A stretch of 37,620 bases of DNA, taken from an uncultured bacterium. GTDB lineage: Bacteria > Patescibacteriota > Gracilibacteria > Absconditabacterales > Absconditicoccaceae. This document shows positions 31,682-37,620 of this stretch, in pieces. A program made the translations under genes and the position numbers. Below the pieces are notes generated by a model that ran no database searches, was not told the DNA's origin, and saw only the letters and a list, made by a program, of their open reading frames with translations. The stretch covers positions 1 to 37,620 of the forward strand of contig CAMJIH010000004.1 of NCBI GenBank assembly GCA_946405785.1, given 5' to 3'. Within the stretch, counting starts at the first letter, position 1; every line of letters starts with the position of its first letter.

Positions 31682-32179
31682 ATGAATCAGACAATTAAAT
31701 TTAAGCAACCTGTTCCGTTCTTTCTTATTCGAAAGGCTATAAAGAAAGTCATAGATGAATATCTACCAATAGGTGATTTGGATGAGTTTTCAAAAATGGT
31801 GTGGAAACATAATATGGAAGAATTCTATAAAGAATCAGCTTTCTGCACTATCTGTATGAATTCAAAAAAAATCATCCACGATAAGAAGTTCCCTATGTAT
31901 CGTGATTATGATTATAGTGATCTTCATACACAAGACTTTGTCCTTATTGATGCCGGATTACCTGGTAGAATTCTCCTCTGTGATGATGGAATGCATGGTC
32001 ATAACATTGTGAAACACTTTTCTAAAGATGATGTTTTCACAGGCATCCAATACAGGCTCTCAGAGACCTACGAGTTCACCGACGAAGAAAAAGAAGAATG
32101 GTTTGGAAGATTAAAGGGGATTATTACCTTTATCCTCAATGAGTTAGAACAGACTCCAAAGAAGTGAATTAGTTTTTAA
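31682..32179 (+). CDS. Protein of unknown function (TGA-free class, TGA then TAA at the end)
   Basis: A protein of 161 residues up to the TGA at 32165-32167; with TGA read as Gly it ends four residues later (GISF) at TAA 32177-32179. Features: a basic start (FKQPVPFFLIRKAIKKVIDE), one Cys pair in AFCTICMNSKKIIH, an acidic mid part and a short helical end (RLKGIITFILNELEQ). No family recognised. The eight internal glycines are all GGN. TTGAAA, 17 bp, TATATT precede a leader with AAATAAACAAATAC. The two possible ends matter: a standard-code reader and a code-25 reader would make slightly different products. Confidence 0.75.
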
Positions 32180-32191
32180 TTCACTTCTTTT
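32161..32191 (+). terminator. Terminator overlapping the end of the 31682 gene
   Basis: An 11-bp stem (GAAGTGAATTA with TAATTCACTTC) and T run. The stem contains the TGA codon, so the alternative four-codon extension lies inside the hairpin. Confidence 0.8.
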
Positions 32192-32276
32192 AAATATTTT
32201 AAGTTTAAACCTATTGATTCTTAAAGTAATATTAATATACTGTTGAAAACGTTTTATTTTTTATTTTCAATTTCTT

Positions 32277-32885
32277 ATGAAAACAAGAACACTATCACTT
32301 GTTGCATTACTAGCAGCATGAACTTTAATTCTAACTGGATGTAATAAAGAAGCTAGTGAAACTCCGGCTGAACAACCACTTAATGAAGCAGCTCAATACT
32401 GTGTTGATAATGGTGGAACTCATGAAATCGTAACATCAGAAACTGCTGTATATGGTGAATGTACATTACCTGATGGAACAGTTTGCGATGAATGGGATTA
32501 CTTAGAATGAGCATGTCCTGAAGCTACAACTGAAGGAAAATCATTAACTATGGAAGAAATTACAGATCTTTTTAAGACTCACTTTCCAAAATCATACTTT
32601 TACTCTAATTTCAATATTGAAACAAACCTTATTGAAGATGAAGGTGAACATACATATACAGCCGAAGAAGCAGGTATATTAACTCCTAAGCATTCTAAAA
32701 TTACAGAAAGTCAAGTTATTAGTTCTGGAATACAAAATGGAATGATTTATACTGACACACTTGCTACACTAGAAAACGGAAGTCTTGTAAGTATATTATA
32801 TATTATTAATCCAAACACATTGAATTTTGTATCTGCAAATGTTTCTGATTGAGATCATTCAGTCACTTATAAATTCTCTTACTAA
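32277..32885 (+). CDS. Lipoprotein with DUF333-like domain
   Basis: A 202-residue protein (TGA as Gly). A lipoprotein signal ends LILTGC, with the lipidated Cys at about residue 22. Residues about 42-82 fit DUF333: YCVDNGGTHEIVTSETAVYG followed by CTLPDGTVCDEWDYLEGAC. DUF333 is a small disulfide-rich domain in putative hemolysins. The remaining 120 residues are soluble and beta-rich (YFYSNFNIETNL ... SLVSILYIINPNTLNFVSA). Only a few glycines are TGA but they fall in the frame, so it belongs to the recoded class. It ends in a hairpin at 32921-32954. Confidence 0.85.
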
Positions 32886-32920
32886 TTTAGCATACACAAT
32901 TTTTTTAGTATTTAATGAAG

Positions 32921-32954
32921 CTGACACCATAAAATTCAATGGGGTCAGTTTTTT
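32921..32954 (+). terminator. Terminator after the DUF333 lipoprotein
   Basis: CTGAC with GTCAG plus CCAT/ATGG pairs and a T run (TTTTTTA). It lies back to back with the minus-strand small RNA terminator. Confidence 0.7.
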
Positions 32955-32957
32955 ATA

Positions 32958-33013
32958 AAAAAAGAAGAGTCAGATTATTTTGATCTGCTCTTCTCGGGGT
33001 CTCACTTTACCAC
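32958..33013 (-). ncRNA. Very short RNA E, about 55 nt
   Basis: On the minus strand TTGCAA (33043-33048), 17 bp and TATAAT (33020-33025) are followed by GAGTCGTGGTAAAG and a long hairpin (AGAAGAG ... AGAT / ATCT ... CTCTTCT) ending in seven T. A consensus-like promoter pointing at a terminator only about 50 nt away suggests a genuine small RNA gene. Confidence 0.5.
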
Positions 33014-33188
33014 GACTCAATTATAATATATAATTATTTTTTTTGCAAAAAATAGTGAATTAAATTTTATTAAAATAATACTAGTTCTCATGTGAGAATA
33101 ACATAACTATATAAATATTATATTTTTACTTTATCTTAGTAAATAATTATTTATACTGCTATTAGATATATAAATTAAAAAATAAACT

Positions 33189-33629
33189 ATGGAAGAGAAA
33201 AAGAAAATTGTTTATGTTGATATGGATGGAGTCCTCGTTGACTTTGATTCTGGTATTAGACACGCCGAACCTGATCTTTTAAAGGAATACAAAGGACAGT
33301 TGGATAATATTCCTCATCTTTTTTCATGGATGGATCCTATGCCAGGAGCTATAGAAGCTTTTAAAGCTTTATCTAAGAAATATGATGTATATATTCTTAC
33401 AACAGCTCCATGGAGAAATGAAACAGCCCTTCAAGACAAAAAAGATTGGCTTAACAAACATTTCGGAGATCTTATAAGAAAGAAAGTTATCTTTTCTCAT
33501 CACAAAGAACTCCTCATCGGTGACTTTCTTATTGATGACCGAATTGTCTCAGGATTTAAAGGTAAGCAGTTCCAATTCGGAAGTAAAGAATATCCTGATT
33601 GGGATTCTATTACTAAAGAATTACTCTAA
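33189..33629 (+). CDS. HAD-superfamily 5'(3')-deoxyribonucleotidase-like protein (TGA-free class)
   Basis: A 146-residue protein with HAD motifs: VYVDMDGVLVDFDSG (motif I, nucleophile and acid Asp, residues 9-23), TTAPWRN (motif II Thr), a Lys (KKVIFSHHKE) and DFLIDDRIVSGF (motif III/IV). This fits the NT5C family, found in bacteria and phages, which removes phosphate from deoxynucleoside monophosphates. The class is not certain at this length. No TGA and nine GGN glycines; the leader (TTAAAAAATAAACT) is A-rich. It has its own terminator and is flanked by small RNA genes on both sides. Confidence 0.88.
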   Translation: MEEKKKIVYVDMDGVLVDFDSGIRHAEPDLLKEYKGQLDNIPHLFSWMDPMPGAIEAFKALSKKYDVYILTTAPWRNETALQDKKDWLNKHFGDLIRKKVIFSHHKELLIGDFLIDDRIVSGFKGKQFQFGSKEYPDWDSITKELL

Positions 33630-33637
33630 AAATTTAA

Positions 33638-33668
33638 GAGCGTTTAGGTTATACCTATTCGCTTTTTA
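33638..33668 (+). terminator. Terminator after the 33189 gene
   Basis: AGCG and CGCT with an inner AGGT/ACCT hairpin, followed by five T, nine bases past the stop codon. Confidence 0.7.
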
Positions 33669-33721
33669 ATTATACTTGACTTTTTCTTGATTTTATATTT
33701 TAAATGTTTATATAATTCATT

Positions 33722-33790
33722 GTTGATTTTTCCAACAATGATAACGCCATTTTACTGACCTTTGTTGAGATAACACGGGTCAGCTTTTTT
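33722..33790 (+). ncRNA. Small two-hairpin RNA C
   Basis: Promoter TTGATT (33687-33692), 18 bp, TATAAT (33711-33716). The RNA begins with ATTGTTG-loop-CAACAAT, then a spacer, then CTGACC ... TGTT GAGAT AACA ... GGTCAG and six T. Spacing and the GAGATAAC loop are almost the same as in small RNA A, and RNA B follows the same plan. It lies between two TGA-free genes. Confidence 0.6.
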
Positions 33791-33841
33791 AGAGGGAATT
33801 ATCCTAATATAGAAAACAAAAACAAATAATAATAAAAAATT

Positions 33842-34417
33842 ATGGAAAAAGATTTTAAAAAACTAAAGTGTGATTTGCTGCTTTATCGGCACATCTATGC
33901 GATATATGTGATTATTATCGCTATATCGATTGGTTTCTTTGTTAATAGTATCATCAACAAGCATGCGATTTGGTTTCCTGTGTTACAAGGAGCTATCATC
34001 CTCTTCTTACTCTTCATCGCAATCTTCAGACTTTCAAAAGAAAGGAATGAAATTAAGAGAAAGTCGGATGTATTTCTACTAACTCTTGCTTCTCTCAGAG
34101 AAAGTATGAAGGTGCAGATTACAAAGCTCATGGTACTAGAAAATGAATTCGATGTACTAAAGGAGAAAGCTGGAGCTGTTGGACTAATCCAAGATCGTCT
34201 TGCAAGTATTCATATTGCCACAATTGAAGAAGGTGTAAAAACCGCTCAAAGACTTGGTGGTAGTACTGACAAAATCTTTATGACTCAATTTGCACTCCCC
34301 TCCACTATCCCAGAGCTCTATAAGCATATAAAGGATATGAAAGTTGATGCAGAGAAAGAAAAAGAAGAAATAACAATGATGTTCAACAAGATCGATAAAT
34401 TAGCAAAGAAATTCTAA
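33842..34417 (+). CDS. Two-span membrane protein with long cytosolic helical domain (TGA-free class)
   Basis: A 191-residue protein. Two membrane helices lie at about 14-36 and 42-62; the remaining 125 residues form a charged, mostly helical domain (NEIKRKSDVFLLTLASLRES, MVLENEFDVLKEKAGAVG, then KHIKDMKVDAEKEKEEITMM) that looks coiled-coil. It resembles small effectors with paired TM helices only in outline; no family assigned. No in-frame TGA; all seven glycines are GGN. The leader is A-rich with AAACAAAAACAAATAA just before the ATG. It follows small RNA C, which could also act as its leader. Confidence 0.75.
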   Translation: MEKDFKKLKCDLLLYRHIYAIYVIIIAISIGFFVNSIINKHAIWFPVLQGAIILFLLFIAIFRLSKERNEIKRKSDVFLLTLASLRESMKVQITKLMVLENEFDVLKEKAGAVGLIQDRLASIHIATIEEGVKTAQRLGGSTDKIFMTQFALPSTIPELYKHIKDMKVDAEKEKEEITMMFNKIDKLAKKF

Positions 34418-34430
34418 TTAAGTATTAAAG

Positions 34431-34466
34431 ACACTGGATAGTAACCCTATTCAGTGTTTTTCTTTT
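34431..34466 (+). terminator. Terminator after the 33842 gene
   Basis: ACACTG with CAGTGT plus an inner TAG/CTA, followed by five T. Confidence 0.75.
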
Positions 34467-34532
34467 ATTTTAAAAAGATTTTCTTATATTAACATTATTA
34501 TTACTCAATTTTATTCTTAACCCAATAGCATT

Positions 34533-35279
34533 ATGAAAAATTTCTGACTTTTAGCTGTACTACTTATGAGCAGTTTCTTATTGGTTTGATGTGATAATAC
34601 TACAGAGCCAGAAGTAACTGATGATTGTCTTATTGCTGAGGAATGTGAAAGCGAAGATTCTGCAGAAGATTTTATTTCTTACTACGATAATTGAAGTATT
34701 AGAGAAAAAGGACAATACATTAATGGTATGAAACAATGAATTTGGATCACTTATGATGAAAATTGAAATGTAATCGATATGGAAGAATATGAAGATTGAG
34801 AACTTATTGAAAATGAACCTGAAAAATACGATATTATGAATGATGAAAACCTACTAAAGCTCTATCCAGATTTAGCTGAACAAAATTGAAATATTATTAT
34901 ATGAGATACATTACAAACAAATTACGTTGAATGAGAAGATACTCTATATTATGATCCATATCGTTGAATCGCTTTGAAAATAGGAGAAGAATTCAATTGA
35001 TGATTAATTCGTGAAATTGATACTGATGAAGATGATTATCCAAAGCAAGAAATAATCTTCTTAATTAAGTGAGATGAGAATGAAGAAAATAGAACATGAA
35101 TTAATTGATATAGAGAGATATTCACTATTACAGCAATAAGTAAAGAAAATATCGAGAACTTCAAAGTAACACCTGATTTTGAAGATAAAATTATATGAGA
35201 AAATAATGAATATTATTTCATCAGTGAATCTGATAATTCTCACTACTCTAATCTAAATATCTTTGATGTTGAAGAATAA
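34533..35279 (+). CDS. Lipoprotein with MORN-like repeat
   Basis: A 248-residue protein (TGA as Gly) with a lipoprotein signal (MKNFGLLAVLLMSSFLLVGC, lipid Cys at 20) and an acidic mature part. Residues about 48-78 look like MORN-type motifs: YYDNGSIREKGQYINGMKQG, then IWITYDENGNV. Such variants of the repeat are common in Bacteroidota and candidate-phyla exported proteins; their ligand is not known. The rest is Asp/Glu-rich and beta-rich with no recognised domain. It is the second TGA-using lipoprotein within the row of TGA-free genes and small RNAs. Confidence 0.82.
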
Positions 35280-35300
35280 TTCTTAAGTTTATTATTATAG

Positions 35301-35330
35301 ATGGAGTGATTAGTTTCACTCCATTTTTTA
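35301..35330 (+). terminator. Terminator after the MORN-like lipoprotein
   Basis: ATGGAGTGA with TTCACTCCAT around a short loop and a T run, 21 bases past the stop codon. Confidence 0.8.
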
Positions 35331-35333
35331 TTT

Positions 35334-35425
35334 AAAAAAGGCTCCCCTGGAAACAGAAGAGCCAAAACGCCACACTAGGCTTTCGTGAGTTAATTAACAT
35401 GATCTGGTCTCACGACCTTTGAATA
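35334..35425 (-). ncRNA. Small structured RNA F
   Basis: On the minus strand a GGTC-GTGA-GACC hairpin is followed by a central region and a terminator (GGCTCtTC ... GGGGAGCC, six T at 35334-35339). It is G+C rich and has no coding frame. A weak promoter (TTGATT with a TTAGTA box) lies near 35440-35470. Transcription start is uncertain. Confidence 0.45.
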
Positions 35426-35579
35426 ACCAAAAACTACTAACCCTAAAACAATGTATGAATCAAAATTCGTATATTCCTTTTATTAATATTTTTAGAAAAT
35501 ACAAATAAAAAGTTTTGTATTCCTCTTGAAATAAAATTAACAAAATCATATATTTTAGTCATAACAAAACTTAAAGCTT

Positions 35580-35948
35580 ATGAGTTACTTAGAAGGTCAA
35601 TTAAAAAAGCTTGAGGAAATTGCTAGAAATCCGAATTTGAATGGTGGTGTTTATACAAGTTTTTCACTGTTCCTTTCTATCTCTGATGACTTAATCGAAA
35701 AGAAAGGAGTCTACAAAAGCTCCGCAACAAGTTTGGGTATTAGCGATGAAATCTTAGCTAAAGAGTTAGAGTCAATTCGAGAGAATTTCGAAAAGACTTT
35801 CGGGTTCCAAGTCGGATACAAAAACGACTTTGGTTCAAAATTTGAATCTAGGAAAAGTAGTCCATCTGCAGGTCCAAAATTTACAAGACAGCTCTCAAAA
35901 TTCATGGAGAGTTTCAGAGGACATTTCCTTACTTATTTAAAATGATAG
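35580..35948 (+). CDS. Protein of unknown function (TGA-free class, TGA-TAG at the end)
   Basis: A 121-residue protein up to TGA 35943-35945; with TGA as Gly it gains one residue and stops at TAG 35946-35948. Mostly helical (GQLKKLEEIARNPN, FSLFLSISDDLIEKKG, DEILAKELESIRENFEK) with a basic end (GPKFTRQLSKFMES). No family recognised. Ten glycines, all GGN. The promoter TTGAAA, 17 bp, TATATT precedes a leader with CATAACAAAAC. It ends at its own terminator (35949-35980). Confidence 0.75.
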
Positions 35949-35980
35949 AGCGTGGATAATATTCACGCTTTATTTTATTT
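35949..35980 (+). terminator. Terminator after the 35580 gene
   Basis: AGCGTG pairs with CACGCT around a nine-base loop, followed by T-rich sequence directly after the TAG. Confidence 0.75.
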
Positions 35981-36003
35981 AGGAATAAATTCTTTAATAA
36001 GTT

Positions 36004-36409
36004 AAAAAAAGGAGAGCAGGGAAAATACCTACTCTCTTGAAGCCTGGCGAAGATAGTGAGGGAGGTTACACCTCGAATTTATGGTCGGAAATCGCGGCCA
36101 GCTACTCAATGGTATGGCGGCGATGAATGACGAGATGACTTACTCTGACCTAAAGTATCGGTCCATTTCCTCAATAGAATCAATGTCTCAAAGCTAGTAC
36201 AACCTGTAACCATTACGCGCAGCTAGATTAACGCGCCTCAGGCATAATCGCTTCGTCCCATAAAAGACGGTAAGGACGTATTTTTGATTCTAAATCATAC
36301 GGGGATCCCCACGTACCTTTTTAAAGGGTATGTATAGGGAGACTCTATCTTCTTTTATCTAGTTTAACTACCATCAATAAGTTCAGACTTCTACAACTCC
36401 TTGATGAAG
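36004..36409 (-). ncRNA. Unidentified structured RNA, about 400 nt (long RNA 2)
   Basis: A G+C-rich region without coding potential. On the minus strand TTGATT (36438-36443), 16 bp and TATAGT (36416-36421) precede it, and a terminator at 36011-36038 (GAGAG ... CTCTC stem, T run) ends it. Internal hairpins include GGGGATCCCC, GTCTTTTATGGGAC and GAGGTGTAACCTC. Two short stretches vaguely recall the conserved P4 segments of RNase P RNA but the core ACAGA and GAGGAAAG boxes are missing, so I do not assign it. Its terminator loop shares GGTATTTTCC with long RNA 1. Confidence 0.55.
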
Positions 36410-36428
36410 GGCTACACTATAATATTCT

Positions 36429-36448
36429 ATTGATTAAAATCAATAGTA
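36429..36448. repeat. Perfect palindrome between histidine phosphatase and long RNA 2
   Basis: CTATTGATTA and its complement form a 20-base palindrome. It lies after the phosphatase stop and contains the -35 box of long RNA 2, so it may be a terminator, a protein-binding site, or both. Confidence 0.5.
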
Positions 36449-36465
36449 TTTTTTAAATTTATAAT

Positions 36466-37167
36466 TTAACCGTTAATATAAGACATAGACCTGTCTTTTA
36501 AGCTACGGAATGGATATACTTCATATTCATTATTCTCATGAACAATGACAGCTACTCATGATAAATAATTAATCCATTCTGCCTTATTAAATTTTATATT
36601 TTCTTCAGATAACCATGATAGTAATGGCATTAAAAATACATCATGTGTTGTAATCCATGAAAAATCATGTCATTCTGTTAATTCACATAAACCTTCCAGC
36701 ATCTTTAATGATTTTTTATTTCATTCTACCCTATTTTCTTCATATCGATGCTCAGTTTCTTCTCAAAAATAATACTCATATACTTCTCTAATTGGATGTT
36801 GTACCTGATTAAAATCTTCCCAGTCTTCTCTTAATTCTTTTTTTTCAATAAAAGACTTATATCAACGTGATGCTCATAAATAAAAAGATGTTTCTACTGT
36901 CCTTTTATAGAATGTTGATCAATAAAAGTCAGTTTTTGTATCTTTCAATTTTCATCAAGATAATCTTTTTCACAAATCCTTTGCTTGTTCTACTCAACTA
37001 GGAAGTAATCCTCAATATTTTCAATAATCTAATCAACGTTCTGCATGACGAGATACAAAAACTACTCTATCATTTGCTTTTAATGCATGATAGATTTCAT
37101 CAATTAGATTGTAATCATGAATATCAAATCAATAAGTATTCTTTCAACGTTGATAATTCTTCTTCAT
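36466..37167 (-). CDS. Histidine-phosphatase-family protein
   Basis: A 233-residue protein (TGA as Gly), ATG 37167 to TAA 36466-36468. The phosphatase signature SRHAERG (RHG-type, catalytic His) lies at about residues 41-47, and TTHDVFLMPLL provides the second His-Asp of the acid-phosphatase branch. Other features are FYGSTFYKRTVET, typical of the second Arg region, and the middle helical cap (REDWEDFNQVQHPIREVYEY). Proteins of this type act on phosphomonoesters such as phytate, sugar phosphates or phosphoproteins. No signal peptide is evident, so a cytosolic role is likely. Confidence 0.85.
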
Positions 37168-37256
37168 TTGTTTAGCATTTATTTTTATAAAGAATTCGGT
37201 TAGTATTATATCTGAAAATTGTAAAAAAAACAATTTTTTGAAAACAAAATATGAAA

Positions 37257-37280
37257 AGTCTCTAGTAAACACTAGAGACT
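37257..37280 (-). terminator. Terminator after the 37301 gene
   Basis: On the minus strand AGTCTCTAGTG and ACTAGAGACT pair around a short loop and are followed by TTTTC, about 20 bases after the TAA at 37301-37303. Confidence 0.75.
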
Positions 37281-37300
37281 CATCAATAAAGTTCTAAATT

Positions 37301-37620
37301 TTAGATACGCTTTTCAAACTCCTCCTTGTCCTCAAATTGGAACGAAAGCAGACATGACAGAATTGCTCCAAGAATGTTGTCTGAGCTACCCCAAAGGATC
37401 TCGTTGTTGCGTCTCAAGTTGTAAGGTACTGGAGTTGTACAGATATACTGTCCCCAACGCTTACAATAGAACACATCAATACTTCTTCCTGCCTTAATAT
37501 GTGCATCTAATGCATCATAAGGCAGAGAGTACGCACCAGTGAGATAGTGACGACGCTTAGCGTTTTCAGCTGTATACTGCTGTTCGTAGCTCAAGCCAAA
37601 ATCTTCATCAGCATGGACCA
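37301..37620 (-). CDS. Protein of unknown function (TGA-free class), 5' end beyond window
   Basis: The minus-strand frame is open from the window edge (reading VHADEDFGLSYEQQYTAEN) to TAA 37301-37303, so about 105 C-terminal residues are seen; an internal TTG is not a convincing start. No family recognised; it contains RRHYLTGAYSLPYDALDAH, YCKRWGQYICTTPVPYNLRR and an acidic end (FEDKEEFEKRI). No TGA; all glycines GGN; many C- and G-ending codons, unlike its neighbour. It resembles the other TGA-free genes in composition and in having a private terminator. Confidence 0.7.
   Translation of the reverse strand, partial: VHADEDFGLSYEQQYTAENAKRRHYLTGAYSLPYDALDAHIKAGRSIDVFYCKRWGQYICTTPVPYNLRRNNEILWGSSDNILGAILSCLLSFQFEDKEEFEKRI

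Noticed and set aside
7612-35948. An integrated prophage supplying the TGA-free genes
   Set aside because: The genes are scattered singly among host-like genes on both strands and no capsid, terminase, tail, integrase or att site was seen.
36004-36409. RNase P RNA on the basis of AGAAGTCTGAACTT near the 5' end and CCAGGCTT near the 3' end
   Set aside because: The putative P4 pairing fails after a few bases and the ACAGA box is missing; a covariance search is needed.

Overview
The window reads correctly only if TGA encodes glycine (translation table 25), the code known from Candidatus Absconditabacteria (SR1) and Gracilibacteria. In the standard code most genes look shattered. With TGA as Gly, long frames appear and TGA falls on invariant glycines: the ABC Walker A and signature motifs, rhomboid GASGA, PAP2 PSGH, and the metallo-beta-lactamase THxHxDH motif. 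TGG is still used for Trp, and frames end in TAA or TAG. The DNA is strongly A+T rich, Shine-Dalgarno sites are absent, and secreted or surface proteins are abundant. This fits a small episymbiotic or predatory candidate-phyla bacterium.

Layout. 1-2.2 kb: the start of a secreted cysteine-rich repeat protein and an S41 C-terminal-processing protease (both minus). 2.4-2.7 kb: a structured RNA gene of about 320 nt (minus). 2.8-7.4 kb: an MFS transporter and a 1132-residue surface protein. 7.6-15.7 kb: a small membrane protein, PAP2 phosphatase plus rhomboid protease, an MBL hydrolase, a YkgJ-type cysteine-cluster protein, phosphatidylserine decarboxylase fused to a membrane domain, an MscS channel divergent from a TetR regulator, and a NAPE-PLD-like hydrolase. 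15.7-19.3 kb: two ABC exporter half-transporters that form a classic degenerate/consensus heterodimer. 19.3-22 kb: a BspA-like leucine-rich-repeat surface protein with an acidic repeat tail. 23.1-25.3 kb: a minus-strand operon of pyrophosphatase-like protein, unknown protein, isopentenyl-diphosphate isomerase and Kazal-like lipoprotein. 25.3-30.2 kb: a membrane protein with a Cys/His motif, an unknown soluble protein, and a 1054-residue beta-helix/SLH surface protein carrying an exact 606-bp internal duplication. 30.3-36.4 kb: an unusual alternation of short genes and small structured RNAs. 36.4-37.6 kb: a histidine phosphatase and a truncated unknown gene.

The most striking observation is that two gene populations are interleaved. 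The ordinary genes use TGA for most glycines (17 of 19 in the rhomboid, 13 of 14 in PAP2). Eleven short genes (7612, 10419, 14083, 22238, 30628, 31252, 31682, 33189, 33842, 35580, 37301) use only GGN for roughly 85 glycines, have no internal TGA, and look richer in G+C. Where upstream sequence is visible, nearly all have short A/C-rich leaders containing AACAAA-like runs about 10-30 nt before ATG. They are mostly single-gene units with a sigma70-like promoter and their own terminator. Many sit beside small RNA genes that are also G+C rich, three of which share a two-hairpin plan. Two of the eleven (31682, 35580) would stop at TGA in the standard code and have TAA or TAG within four codons. This cassette-like, code-neutral layer inside a recoded genome is the candidate for a previously undescribed system; its origin and function are inference.

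Several ordinary genes point to membrane-lipid acquisition or remodelling (phosphatidylserine decarboxylase, PAP2, NAPE-PLD-like hydrolase, isopentenyl-diphosphate isomerase, ABC exporter) and to attachment (several large surface proteins, three lipoproteins). No tRNA, rRNA, CRISPR array, insertion sequence or integrase was recognised.
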